DNA of 64,000 nt, from positions 33,824 through 97,823 of the forward strand of contig NZ_CDDK01000004.1 of the NCBI RefSeq assembly GCF_000820225.1. The letters run 5' to 3'. Source of the DNA: Aeromonas veronii bv. veronii. Lineage in GTDB: Bacteria > Pseudomonadota > Gammaproteobacteria > Enterobacterales > Aeromonadaceae. Positions 1-9,151 of this stretch are shown here, piece by piece (position 1 is the first letter of the stretch; every line of letters begins with the position of its first letter). The notes beneath the pieces were generated by a model, which was given only the letters and a program-made list of their open reading frames with translations, did no database searches and was not told where the DNA came from. A program made the translations under genes and the position numbers.

Positions 1-20
1 TTGGTTGGTTGGTTGGTTGG
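1..20. repeat. TTGG tetranucleotide repeat, five units
   Basis: The window opens with five perfect TTGG units. No convincing gene covers them, and the repeat may continue beyond the window edge. Short tetranucleotide tracts can change length by slippage, but nothing here shows what such a change would affect. Confidence 0.6.
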
Positions 21-80
21 GACGTTAGGGGCTGTACTACCGCAATCGGCTGGAGAGAGGATCGCTGTGATAAGTGGCAG

Positions 81-108
81 ATAAAAAAAGCCCGCGCAGT
101 GCGCGGGC
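81..108 (-). terminator. Rho-independent terminator of adhE
   Basis: A GCCCGCGCA/TGCGCGGGC hairpin (90-108) is followed, read on the minus strand, by a run of seven T (A-run at 83-89 on the plus strand). It lies about 20 bases past the adhE stop codon. Confidence 0.85.
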
Positions 109-129
109 TTGTTATCTCAGGACTGGTTA

Positions 130-2796
130 TCAGGCCTTGGATTTCTTCTTGCCTTCAACCTTGGCTTCAACCGGGGCAGCAGTTACCGGAGCGGCTTCGG
201 TGAACGGACGACCGTAGTAGGAGTCCAGCAGAACCTGCTTCAGCTCGCTGATCAGCGGGTAGCGTGGGTTGGCGCCGGTGCACTGGTCATCGAAAGCTTC
301 GATAGCCAGCTGGTCAACCTTGGCCAGGAAGTCAGCTTCAGTCACGCCAGCTTCGCGGATAGAGGCCGGGATACCCAGGGTAGCCTTCAGCTCGTCCAGC
401 CAGGTCAGCAGCTTCTCGATCTTGGCTGCGGTGCGGTCACCGGCAGCAGTCAGACCCAGGTGGTCAGCAACTTCGGCGTAACGACGACGAGCCTGCGGGC
501 GGTCGTACTGGGAGAACGCAGTCTGCTTGGTCGGGTTGTCGTTCGCGTTGTAGCGGATGACGTTGCTGATCAGCAGGGCGTTAGCCAGACCGTGCGGAAT
601 GTGGAACTCGGCACCCAGTTTGTGAGCCATGGAGTGGCACACACCCAGGAAGGCGTTGGCGAACGCGATACCGGCGATGGTGGCAGCATTGTGCACCTTC
701 TCACGAGCGATCGGGTCGTTGGCACCGTTCTGGTAGCTGGATGGCAGGTACTCTTTCAGCATTTTCAGGGCTTGCAGCGCCTGGCCGTCGGAGTACTCGT
801 TAGCCAGTACGGAAACATAGGCTTCCATGGCGTGAGTCACGGCATCGATACCACCGAAGGCACACAGGGACTTCGGCATGCCCATGACCAGGTTGGCATC
901 AACGATGGCCATGTTCGGGGTCAGCTCGTAGTCAGCCAGCGGATACTTCTGACCAGACACTTCATCGGTTACTACCGCAAACGGAGTGACTTCAGAGCCG
1001 GTACCGGAAGTGGTGGTGATACAGACCAGTTCGGCCTTCACGCCCATTTTCGGGAACTTGTAGATACGCTTGCGGATGTCCATGAAGCGCATGGCCAGAT
1101 CTTCGAACGCAGTGTTCGGGTGCTCGTACATCACCCACATGATCTTGGCCGCATCCATCGGTGAACCACCGCCCAGCGCCAGGATAACGTCCGGTTTGAA
1201 GGAGTTGGCCATCTCGGCACCCTTGCGAACCACAGCCAGGGTCGGGTCAGCTTCTACTTCGTAGAACACTTCCACTTCCATATTCTGTGCTTTCAGCAGG
1301 CTGACCAGTTCATCGGCGTAGCCGTTGTTGAACAGGAAGCGGTCAGTTACGACCATGGCACGCTTTTTACCTTCCAGGTCGCTCAGAGCGATCGGCAGGG
1401 AACCACGACGGAAGTAGATGGATTTCGGAAGTTTGTGCCACAGCATGTTTTCTGCCCGTTTTGCGACTGTCTTCTTGTTGATCAGGTGCTTCGGACCCAC
1501 GTTTTCGGAGATGGAGTTACCGCTCCAGGAGCCGCAACCCAGGGTCAGGGACGGTGCCATTGCGAAGTTGTACAGGTCACCGATACCGCCTTGGGTAGAC
1601 GGAGTGTTGATCAGGATACGCGCGGTCTTCATCTTGTCGCCGAAGTACTTGATGCGGTCAGCGTTGCGGTCCTGGTCGGTGTACAGACCGGAGGTGTGGC
1701 CGATACCACCGATGTTGACCATGTCACAGGCCATATCAACGGCGTTTTCGAAGCTGCTAGCACGGAACATACCGAGCAGCGGGGACAATTTTTCGTGAGC
1801 AAACTCATCTTCTGCACACAGCTTGACGCCTTCACCGATCAGGATCTTGGTATCAGCCGGTACAGTCACGCCTGCCATCTCGGCAATCTTGGTGGCTGGC
1901 TGACCAACGATGTTGGCGTTCAGGGCACCGTTGATCAGGATGACTTTACGTACCTTGTCAGCATCTTCTTTGGAGAGCACGTGGCCCTTGTGGGATGCAA
2001 AGCGCTCTTTAACCTGGTCGTAGATGGCATCAACAACGATGACTGCCTGCTCGGAAGCACAGACCACGCCGTTATCGAAAGTTTTGGACATCAGGATGGA
2101 GGCAACGGCACGCTTCACGTCGGCGGTTTCGTCGATAACGATAGGTACGTTACCGGCACCCACACCGATAGCAGGCTTACCGGAGGAGTAGGCTGCTTTC
2201 ACCATGCCCGGGCCACCGGTGGCCAGGATCAGGTTGATGTCTTCGTGCTTCATCAGGGCGTTGGAGAGCTCAACAGACGGTTGGTCGATCCAGCCGATGA
2301 TGTCTTTCGGCGCACCAGCGGCAACAGCTGCATCCAGTACCAGCTTGGCTGCGGTATTGGTGGAGTTCTTGGCACGGGGGTGCGGGGAGAAGATGATGGC
2401 GTTGCGGGTCTTGAGCGCGATCATGGATTTGAAGATCGCAGTAGAAGTCGGGTTGGTGGTCGGAACGATACCACAGATGATACCTACCGGCTCGGCGATG
2501 GTGATGGTGCCCATCTGAGTGTCTTCACTCAGAATGCCGCAGGTCTTCTCTTCTTTGTACTTGTTGTAGATGTATTCGGAGGCGAAGTGGTTCTTAATAA
2601 CCTTGTCTTCGATGATACCCATACCGGATTCTTCCACGGCCATCTGGGCCAGGGGGATACGGGCGTTGTTGGCGGCCAGGGCGGCGGCACGGAAGATCTT
2701 GTCTACCTGCTCTTGAGAGAAGCTGGCGAATTCACGCTGGGCTTCCTTAACGCGGGCGACCAGTGCATCCAGTTCAGCCAAATTGGTTACTGCCAT
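130..2796 (-). CDS. adhE: Bifunctional acetaldehyde-CoA/alcohol dehydrogenase AdhE
   Basis: This enzyme reduces acetyl-CoA through acetaldehyde to ethanol with two NADH and regenerates NAD+ during fermentation; family members form filaments called spirosomes. The 888-residue length from the start at 2796 fits the family. The N-terminal aldehyde dehydrogenase half carries the catalytic cysteine in NGVVCASEQ near residue 246. The C-terminal iron-dependent alcohol dehydrogenase half shows GGGSPMDAAK, TSGTGSEVTPF, DAVTHAMEA and the His-rich CHSMAHKLGAEFHIPHG metal-binding stretch. The start at 2796 is preceded by AGGAGATAAAC; an upstream in-frame start would add 34 residues unlike the family. The C-terminus is alanine- and lysine-rich. 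An FNR-like site lies about 160 bases upstream. The order adhE-ychE-opp is the same as in E. coli. Confidence 0.97.
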   Translation of the reverse strand: MAVTNLAELDALVARVKEAQREFASFSQEQVDKIFRAAALAANNARIPLAQMAVEESGMGIIEDKVIKNHFASEYIYNKYKEEKTCGILSEDTQMGTITIAEPVGIICGIVPTTNPTSTAIFKSMIALKTRNAIIFSPHPRAKNSTNTAAKLVLDAAVAAGAPKDIIGWIDQPSVELSNALMKHEDINLILATGGPGMVKAAYSSGKPAIGVGAGNVPIVIDETADVKRAVASILMSKTFDNGVVCASEQAVIVVDAIYDQVKERFASHKGHVLSKEDADKVRKVILINGALNANIVGQPATKIAEMAGVTVPADTKILIGEGVKLCAEDEFAHEKLSPLLGMFRASSFENAVDMACDMVNIGGIGHTSGLYTDQDRNADRIKYFGDKMKTARILINTPSTQGGIGDLYNFAMAPSLTLGCGSWSGNSISENVGPKHLINKKTVAKRAENMLWHKLPKSIYFRRGSLPIALSDLEGKKRAMVVTDRFLFNNGYADELVSLLKAQNMEVEVFYEVEADPTLAVVRKGAEMANSFKPDVILALGGGSPMDAAKIMWVMYEHPNTAFEDLAMRFMDIRKRIYKFPKMGVKAELVCITTTSGTGSEVTPFAVVTDEVSGQKYPLADYELTPNMAIVDANLVMGMPKSLCAFGGIDAVTHAMEAYVSVLANEYSDGQALQALKMLKEYLPSSYQNGANDPIAREKVHNAATIAGIAFANAFLGVCHSMAHKLGAEFHIPHGLANALLISNVIRYNANDNPTKQTAFSQYDRPQARRRYAEVADHLGLTAAGDRTAAKIEKLLTWLDELKATLGIPASIREAGVTEADFLAKVDQLAIEAFDDQCTGANPRYPLISELKQVLLDSYYGRPFTEAAPVTAAPVEAKVEGKKKSKA

Positions 2797-3636
2797 GTTT
2801 ATCTCCTGATTATTTGAAAACTGTTTAGTAAGACGTTGGCAATGCCCGGCAATTATAGTCGCCCTGTCAAGGCGGTATCGTTGCAACAGCTTTTTCACAT
2901 GCCTTACTAAATCGCTTTCTGAGTCGATTATAGAGCGGGGCTGACTCAGAAAAACTTGATCTGGATCATGTGTAACAAAAGAACAAAAGAAATTTTATTT
3001 CACAATCCTTGTTTGACTGATGTTATCGGAATGTGCATCAAAGGGAAAGGCGAGAGAGTTGTTAATGCGGAGTAATAAACCACATTTATCAAGTGGTTAA
3101 TTGCAATCTAACATAGAATTGCAGAGCTATTTTGGCGGCATAGGTTAGCAAATATGAGTGAATCGGTTTCAAAACCACCGACAAACGCGCTTTATTCCAG
3201 CGTTTGTTGCGAAAATGATTGTTGTTTTAATCCATGACTAATCCGCTTTATTCCCCGAGGGGGCCATTTCTGCCCGCTTTCTCGGTTTTTGCATTGTGGC
3301 TCTATTACCGAGTCAATGAAGTGATGTCTGGTCTGAAATAGTGGGAAGGCAAAGCTTGAATCCTCTCGAGTCGCTTGGTCATTCGGTCAGTCATCGTCGG
3401 GCTCTCTGGTCATGATTAAGCAGGCTTGCGTTCACTTTTCTGGCGCGTGTCGGGCGGTCGAAAGGGCTTTTGGCATCGGTTTATGCCAGTTAGCGCGGAT
3501 GCATTAGATGAACTAACTAAAAAACCCTCGAAATGGTGAGATTATTTGATTGGTGCCCGCTCTGGCTATGATGTAAATTTACGCACGAAATTAATGGACT
3601 GGCCCGCTGGGCCCGAAACTCTATTGGAAGGCGCCT
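2797..3636. other. Long adhE-ychE intergenic region
   Basis: About 840 bases separate the divergent adhE and ychE genes. It holds the FNR-like site described separately and is richer in A and T than its flanks around 2970-3240. The only small frames, such as a 27-codon ORF from 3154, lack a good ribosome site and coding character. Long untranslated control regions before adhE are known in other enterics. I see no RNA gene here that I can name. Confidence 0.5.
2956..2969. promoter_or_regulatory. FNR/CRP-type operator upstream of adhE
   Basis: TTGATCTGGATCAT matches the FNR consensus TTGAT-N4-ATCAA at nine of ten defined positions. It sits about 160 bases upstream of the adhE start codon. Anaerobic control of adhE would fit its role, but binding is inferred from sequence only. 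Confidence 0.6.
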
Positions 3637-4272
3637 ATGGCAGCAATTGACGTCTCGTTGTATCTGAAGTTTTTTGTCGGTTTGTTCGCAATTATCAACC
3701 CGCTTGGTTTGTTGCCGGTGTTTGTCAGTCTGACCAGCCACCATACCCAGGCCGAGCGGATGAAAACCAATACCACCGCCAATATCGCGGTGATGGTGAT
3801 CCTGCTGGTCTCCATGTATATGGGGCAGCTGATCCTGGATGGGTTTGGCATCTCGCTGGCGTCGTTCCGGATCGCCGGTGGGTCGCTGATTACCCTGATT
3901 GCCTGGTCGATGCTGCAGGGCAAGCTGGGCGAGGTGAAGCACAACAAACAGGAGAAGGGCGAACTGGCGGTGCGTGAGTCTATCGCCGTGGTGCCGCTGG
4001 CGCTGCCGCTGATGGCGGGTCCCGGTGCCATCTCCTCGGTGATTGTCTATGCCAGCCAGAGCCACTGGCAGCAGCTGCTCGGCATGTCAGTGGTTGTCGT
4101 GGTCTTCTCCTTCTGCTCCTGGCTCATCTTCCGCGCCGCGCCGCTGCTGTTCAAGATCATGGGCAACACCGGCATCAACGTGGTGACCCGTATCATGGGT
4201 CTTATCATGATGTCGCTGGGTATCGAGATCATGGTGGCCGGCATCAAGGGGGTTTTCCCCAGCCTGATGTGA
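3637..4272 (+). CDS. ychE: MarC-family inner-membrane protein YchE
   Basis: This 211-residue protein belongs to the MarC/YhgN family of multi-pass inner-membrane proteins of unknown transport function. About six hydrophobic segments are visible. Conserved features include FAIINPLGLLPVF near residues 17-29 and the PLALPLMAGPGAIS repeat-like segment near 115-130; the pair of NPLG/GPGA motifs is typical of the family. E. coli YchE is 215 residues and also lies between adhE and oppA, so the name rests on both sequence and position. A GGAAGG ribosome site precedes the ATG, and a strong terminator follows at 4291. Function is not established for the family. Confidence 0.9.
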   Translation: MAAIDVSLYLKFFVGLFAIINPLGLLPVFVSLTSHHTQAERMKTNTTANIAVMVILLVSMYMGQLILDGFGISLASFRIAGGSLITLIAWSMLQGKLGEVKHNKQEKGELAVRESIAVVPLALPLMAGPGAISSVIVYASQSHWQQLLGMSVVVVVFSFCSWLIFRAAPLLFKIMGNTGINVVTRIMGLIMMSLGIEIMVAGIKGVFPSLM

Positions 4273-4290
4273 GCCAGCTCCGCTTTATGA

Positions 4291-4315
4291 AAGCCGGTCC
4301 TCGTGACCGGCTTTT
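4291..4315 (+). terminator. Rho-independent terminator of ychE
   Basis: AAGCCGGTC/GACCGGCTT hairpin with a CTCGT loop, followed by TTTATTG, about 20 bases after the ychE stop codon. Confidence 0.85.
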
Positions 4316-4551
4316 TATTGGTTGCTTTTTGCCCGGTCTTTTCTAGAATCGGTCGTTTGTGTGAAAAATGAGCGCTTTGCTGGTGTTTTAATACTGAAAA
4401 AGCGCATGATGGCTGATTTTTTGACCAGAAAATGACGATTACCCTGACAATATCTGTTGCATTATCGGAATTGGCAGGGAATTATGCTGGGAGCGGGTTT
4501 TAACCCCGTCACTTTAAAAAATGCATGGAATGTTCTTGTTGGAGTAGGGAA

Positions 4552-6171
4552 ATGACTCATAAAAAAACAATGATTAACACATTGCTGGTGGCTGCACTGT
4601 TTGGTGGCGTCAATGTGGCTCAGGCTGCCGATGTTCCGGCGGGAACCAAGCTGGCTGAAGTCCAGCAACTGGTAAAAGGCAACGGCTCCGAGCCTGCGAC
4701 CCTTGACCCGCACAAGACCGAAGGAACGGTCGAATCCAATATCCTGCGCGACCTGTTCGAGGGTCTCGTTGCTTCCGGCCCGAAAGGGGAAATTCTCCCG
4801 GCTGTGGCTGAATCCTGGGAAACCAAGGATAACAAGCACTACGTCTTCCACCTGCGCAAAGATGCCAAGTGGTCCAACGGTGACCCGGTCACTGCCCACG
4901 ATTTCGTTTTTGCTTTCCAGCGTGCCGTTGATCCGAAAACCGCCTCTCCTTACTCCTGGTATCTGGAGATGCCGACTATCGCCAACGCCACCGATATTAT
5001 CGCTGGCAAGAAACCCGCTGATACGCTGGGTGTGAAGGCTGCTGATGACTACACCTTCGAAGTGCAGCTTGAGAAAGCGATCCCTTACTTCGTCAGCATG
5101 CTCTCCCACACCACCACCTATCCGGTACCGAAAAAGGTAGTCGAGCAGTTTGGTGACAAGTGGACCCAGCCGGAGAACATGGTATCCAATGGTGCCTATG
5201 TGCTGAAGAAATGGGTGGTCAACGAGCGGATAGAGCTTGAGCGCAACAAGAATTACTGGGACGACGGCAAGACAGTGATCAATACAGTGGTCTATTTGCC
5301 GATCCAGTCTACCAACGCCGATCTGAGCCGCTATCTGGCGGGTGAGGTGGATCTGACTTACACCACTCCTATCGAACGTTTCAAGCAGCTCAAGAAGGAT
5401 TACCCGAATGAGCTGAAGGTGACCGGCTTGGTGTCCACTTACTATTACCAATTCAACTTCAAGCACAAACCGTTTGACGATGTGCGTGTCCGTACTGCGC
5501 TCTCCTACGCCATCGATCGTGATGTGATCGCCGACAAGGTAATGGGTCAGGGCCAGACTCCGGCTTACGGTCTGACCCCAGACTATGTGGATGGTTTCAA
5601 GCCAGTGGTCGCCGATTGGTCGAAGATGACCCAGGCCGAGCGTGATACCAAAGCGAAAGCCATGTTGAAAGAAGCCGGTTTCGATGCCAGCAAGCCGCTC
5701 AAGCTCGAACTGCTCTACAACACCGACGACAACCACAAGAAAGTGGCCGTGGCCGTGGCCTCCATGTGGAAGAAGCTGGGTGTGCAGGTGAGCCTGGTCA
5801 ACCAGGAGTGGAAAACTTACCTGGAAACCAAGAAACAGGGGCAGTTTGAAGTAGCTCGTGCCGGCTGGAACGCTGACTACAACGAAGCCTCCTCCATGCT
5901 GGATCTGATGCAGACCACCCACGGCACCAACGACGGCAAGTACTCTAATCTGGAGTATGACAAGCTGATGGATGAGTCTCGCGATCAGGTTGACGATGTG
6001 GCCCGCAACAAGATCTATGCCCAGGCTGAGGCCATCCTTGCCAAGGACATGCCGATCGCCCCTATCTATCAATACGTTACTCCGCGCATGGTGAAATCCT
6101 ATGTGGGTGGCTACCCAGCCAACCCGCTGGATAACCTCTACAGCAAAGATATGTACATCATTGCTCACTGA
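4552..6171 (+). CDS. oppA: Periplasmic oligopeptide-binding protein OppA
   Basis: This is the periplasmic receptor of the oligopeptide ABC importer, binding short peptides of broad sequence and handing them to OppBC. The 539-residue product starts with a signal peptide (MTHKKT, a hydrophobic stretch, then a VAQA-AD cleavage site near residue 25). The mature part shows SBP family 5 features, including EPATLDPHKTEGTVESN and the FRFNxxxKPFDDVRVRTALSYAIDR-like stretch near 305-330. The start at 4552 follows GGAGTAGGGA; an in-frame upstream start at 4525 would spoil the signal peptide. It leads the oppABCDF operon, with a hairpin between oppA and oppB that probably keeps the binding protein in excess. 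Confidence 0.97.
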   Translation: MTHKKTMINTLLVAALFGGVNVAQAADVPAGTKLAEVQQLVKGNGSEPATLDPHKTEGTVESNILRDLFEGLVASGPKGEILPAVAESWETKDNKHYVFHLRKDAKWSNGDPVTAHDFVFAFQRAVDPKTASPYSWYLEMPTIANATDIIAGKKPADTLGVKAADDYTFEVQLEKAIPYFVSMLSHTTTYPVPKKVVEQFGDKWTQPENMVSNGAYVLKKWVVNERIELERNKNYWDDGKTVINTVVYLPIQSTNADLSRYLAGEVDLTYTTPIERFKQLKKDYPNELKVTGLVSTYYYQFNFKHKPFDDVRVRTALSYAIDRDVIADKVMGQGQTPAYGLTPDYVDGFKPVVADWSKMTQAERDTKAKAMLKEAGFDASKPLKLELLYNTDDNHKKVAVAVASMWKKLGVQVSLVNQEWKTYLETKKQGQFEVARAGWNADYNEASSMLDLMQTTHGTNDGKYSNLEYDKLMDESRDQVDDVARNKIYAQAEAILAKDMPIAPIYQYVTPRMVKSYVGGYPANPLDNLYSKDMYIIAH

Positions 6172-6200
6172 TTTAAAGCAACAAGTCGCATAACAAGCAG

Positions 6201-6225
6201 GGCCCGCCGGACGGCGGGCCTTTAT
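6201..6225 (+). terminator. Partial terminator between oppA and oppB
   Basis: A perfect GGCCCGCCG/CGGCGGGCC hairpin with a two-base loop is followed by TTTATTA, a short and broken T-run. It lies 30 bases after oppA and 45 before oppB, so it probably lets some transcription through and stabilises oppA mRNA. Confidence 0.7.
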
Positions 6226-6269
6226 TACAACCGCGACCATTTGGAAGCAGTACAGGACAGGAAATGTCT

Positions 6270-7190
6270 ATGTTGAAATTCATTTTTAAACGGCTATTGG
6301 AAGCGATCCCGACTCTGCTGGTCTTGATCACCGTCTCTTTCTTCATGATGCGTTTCGCCCCGGGTAACCCCTTTACCAGCGAGCGTTCACTGCCCCCCGA
6401 AGTCATCGCCAATATTGAGGCCAAATACGGGCTCGACAAACCCATTGGCATGCAATATCTCACTTACCTGGGCAACCTGGTGCAGGGTGATTTGGGCCCC
6501 TCTTTTAAATACAAGGATTTCACCGTCAATGATCTGGTGAGCCAGGCGCTGCCTGTTTCCGCCAAGATCGGGACCACGGCCTTCTTCTTCGCCGTGTTGC
6601 TGGGGGTCACCTTCGGCACCATAGCGGCACTGAAACAGAACACCATCATCGATTATCTGCTGATGTCGTCGGCCATGGCCGGGGTGGTGATCCCGGGCTT
6701 TGTGCTGGCGCCCTTGCTGGTGCTGTTCTTCAGTATTCATCTTGGCTGGTTCCCTGCCGGTGGATGGCAGGGCGGTGGCATCCAGTTTATGGTGCTGCCG
6801 GTGTTCGGCATGATGATGTACTACATCTCTGCCATCTCGCGGATCATGCGGGGCAGCATGATCGAGACCATGAACTCCAACTTCATCCGTACCGCCCGTG
6901 CCAAGGGCTTGCCGCTGCGCCACATCATCCTGAAACACGCGCTGCGTCCGGCCATGCTGCCGGTGGTCTCCTATCTGGGCCCGGCCTTTGTCGGCATCAT
7001 CACAGGTTCCGTGGTGATCGAGACCATCTTCGGCCTGCCGGGGATCGGTCAGCTGTTCGTCAACGGTGCCCTTAACCGTGATTACTCCATGGTGCTCGGT
7101 CTGACCATTCTGGTCGGCGCCCTCACCATCACCTTTAACGCTGTGGTCGATATTCTCTACGCCTTTATCGATCCCAAGATCCGTTACTAA
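6270..7190 (+). CDS. oppB: Oligopeptide ABC transporter permease OppB
   Basis: OppB is one of two inner-membrane subunits that form the peptide channel. The 306-residue length from the ATG at 6270 equals that of E. coli OppB; another in-frame ATG at 6264 would add only two residues. The first transmembrane helix contains IPTLLVLITVSFFMMRFAPG, the usual OppB/DppB N-terminal signature with the RFAPGNPF motif. A binding-protein-dependent permease EAA loop is visible as NFIRTARAKGLPLRHIILKHALRPA, which contacts the ATPases. Six transmembrane segments can be traced. It sits between the oppA attenuating hairpin and oppC, 14 bases before the latter. Confidence 0.96.
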   Translation: MLKFIFKRLLEAIPTLLVLITVSFFMMRFAPGNPFTSERSLPPEVIANIEAKYGLDKPIGMQYLTYLGNLVQGDLGPSFKYKDFTVNDLVSQALPVSAKIGTTAFFFAVLLGVTFGTIAALKQNTIIDYLLMSSAMAGVVIPGFVLAPLLVLFFSIHLGWFPAGGWQGGGIQFMVLPVFGMMMYYISAISRIMRGSMIETMNSNFIRTARAKGLPLRHIILKHALRPAMLPVVSYLGPAFVGIITGSVVIETIFGLPGIGQLFVNGALNRDYSMVLGLTILVGALTITFNAVVDILYAFIDPKIRY

Positions 7191-7204
7191 TTCGGGAGTT
7201 CATC

Positions 7205-8116
7205 ATGGTTGTTTCAACTGAAAAACGCGATGCCGTCGAGGCGTTCGCGCAAAAAGTGGAAGTGGTGGAGGGACGCTCCCTGTGGAAGGATGCCCGTCGC
7301 CGTTTCCTGCGCAACAAGGCGGCCCTGACCAGCCTGATCATTCTGACCATCATCGGTCTGGCGGTCATCTTTGGCCCCCATTTGTCCCAATACACCTTTG
7401 ACGATCCGGACTGGGGCGCCATGCAGTCGCCGCCGGATATGGAAGCGGGTCACTACTTCGGAACCGACAGTCTGGGGCGCGATCTGTTCGTGCGCACCCT
7501 GCTGGGCGGTCGCATCTCCCTGATGGTCGGCATCATGGGCGCTATGGTGGCGGTCATCATCGGTACTTTGTATGGCGCTGCCTCCGGTTTTATTGGCGGG
7601 CGGGTCGACAGCCTGATGATGCGGGTACTGGAGATCCTCAACGCCTTCCCCTTCATGTTCTTCGTCATCATGCTGGTCACCTTCTTTGGCCGCAATCTGG
7701 CGCTCATCTTTATCGCCATCGGGGCGGTGAGCTGGCTCGACATGGCGCGGATCGTGCGCGGCCAGACTCTCAGCCTCAAGAGCAAGGAGTTTATCGAGGC
7801 GGCCCACGTCTGTGGCGTCTCCAAGTGGAAGATCATCACCCGTCACATCGTACCGAACGTACTCGGTATCGTGGCCGTCTACGCCACCTTGCTGGTGCCG
7901 GGCATGATCATGTTTGAATCCTTCCTGAGTTTCCTGGGCCTTGGTGTTCAGGAACCGATGACCAGCTGGGGTGCCCTGCTGGATGAAGGCTCCAAGTCGA
8001 TGGAAGTGGCCATCTGGCAACTGCTGTTCCCCGCCTGCTTTATGGTGGTGACCCTGTTTTGCTTCAACTTCCTCGGGGATGGTCTGCGTGACGCCCTCGA
8101 TCCGAAAGATCGTTAA
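7205..8116 (+). CDS. oppC: Oligopeptide ABC transporter permease OppC
   Basis: OppC is the partner permease of OppB in the oligopeptide importer. It is 303 residues and starts with a cytoplasmic segment of about 40 residues before the first helix, as in the DppC/OppC family. It shows YFGTDSLGRDLFVRTLLGGRISL, the typical GTDxLGRD signature near residue 88, and the EAA loop KEFIEAAHVCGVSKWKIITRHIVPN near 200-220. The start follows GGGAGTTCATC. Fifteen bases lie between oppB and oppC and 54 before oppD, consistent with a single operon. Confidence 0.96.
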   Translation: MVVSTEKRDAVEAFAQKVEVVEGRSLWKDARRRFLRNKAALTSLIILTIIGLAVIFGPHLSQYTFDDPDWGAMQSPPDMEAGHYFGTDSLGRDLFVRTLLGGRISLMVGIMGAMVAVIIGTLYGAASGFIGGRVDSLMMRVLEILNAFPFMFFVIMLVTFFGRNLALIFIAIGAVSWLDMARIVRGQTLSLKSKEFIEAAHVCGVSKWKIITRHIVPNVLGIVAVYATLLVPGMIMFESFLSFLGLGVQEPMTSWGALLDEGSKSMEVAIWQLLFPACFMVVTLFCFNFLGDGLRDALDPKDR

Positions 8117-8170
8117 TCGAGCATCGGATCGACAGGAAAGCATCACGAAAGATCGATAAGGAGTTTTTAT

Positions 8171-9151
8171 ATGAAGTTACTGGATGTGAAAGATCTGCGG
8201 GTCGAGTTCAAGACCCCGGACGGCAATGTGGTGGCGGTCAACGACCTCAACTTTTCTCTCTCTGCGGGTGAAACCCTGGGGATCGTCGGCGAGTCCGGCT
8301 CTGGCAAATCCCAGACGGCCTTTGCCATCATGGGGCTGCTGGCCAAAAACGGCATAATTACCGGTTCCGCCAAGTTTCAGGGTGAGGAGATCCTCAACCT
8401 GCCGGAGTCCAAGCTCAACAAGATCCGCTCCGAGAAGATCGCCATGATCTTCCAGGACCCCATGACCTCGCTCAACCCCTACATGAAGGTGCAGGATCAG
8501 CTGATGGAAGTGCTGATGTTGCATAAGGGCGTCAGCAAGGCGGAAGCGTTCGAAGAGTCGGTACGGATGCTCGATGCGGTCAAAATTCCCGAAGCACGCA
8601 AGCGGATGGGGATGTATCCCCACGAGTTTTCCGGCGGCATGCGCCAGCGGGTGATGATCGCCATGGCACTGCTCTGCCGGCCGCAACTGCTGATCGCTGA
8701 CGAACCGACTACCGCACTCGACGTGACCGTACAGGCCCAGATCATGACTCTGATGAACGAGCTCAAGCGCGAGTTCAACACTGCCATCATCATGATCACC
8801 CATGACCTTGGCGTGGTAGCCGGTATCTGCAACAAGGTGCTGGTGATGTATGCCGGTCGTACCATGGAGTACGGCAAGGTAGACGATATCTTCTATCGCC
8901 CGAGCCACCCCTACACCGAAGGCCTGCTGCGCGCCATTCCTCGTCTCGATACCGAAGGGGAAGTGCTGCCCACCATCCCGGGCAATCCGCCCAACCTGCT
9001 GCGTCTGCCGACCGGCTGCCCCTTCCAGGAGCGTTGCCACCGGGTCAGCGAGATTTGCGGCCAGCAGTCACCGATCCTGACCCCGTTCAACGACGGTCGG
9101 GAGCGTGCTTGCCACTGGGTTTCGGATGCCATCAACAAGGGGGCCAACTAA
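8171..9151 (+). CDS. oppD: Oligopeptide ABC transporter ATPase OppD
   Basis: OppD is one of the two cytoplasmic ATPases that power peptide import. The 326-residue protein shows Walker A GESGSGKS at residues 40-47, the signature FSGGMRQRV, and Walker [13 protein letters not shown], followed by the switch histidine in MITHDLG. The C-terminal oligopeptide-transporter domain has the cysteine-containing [14 protein letters not shown] stretch. A good AAGGAG ribosome site lies 7 bases before the ATG. Its stop codon directly abuts the oppF start (TAA then ATG), indicating translational coupling. Confidence 0.97.
   Translation: MKLLDVKDLRVEFKTPDGNVVAVNDLNFSLSAGETLGIVGESGSGKSQTAFAIMGLLAKNGIITGSAKFQGEEILNLPESKLNKIRSEKIAMIFQDPMTSLNPYMKVQDQLMEVLMLHKGVSKAEAFEESVRMLDAVKIPEARKRMGMYPHEFSGGMRQRVMIAMALLCRPQLLIADEPTTALDVTVQAQIMTLMNELKREFNTAIIMITHDLGVVAGICNKVLVMYAGRTMEYGKVDDIFYRPSHPYTEGLLRAIPRLDTEGEVLPTIPGNPPNLLRLPTGCPFQERCHRVSEICGQQSPILTPFNDGRERACHWVSDAINKGAN

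Noticed and set aside
3154-3237. 27-codon frame in the adhE-ychE gap
   Set aside because: Too short, with no ribosome site or coding character; treated as chance.
4462-6240. Long minus-strand frame opposite oppA
   Set aside because: Shadow of oppA codon bias, with no recognisable domain or upstream signals.
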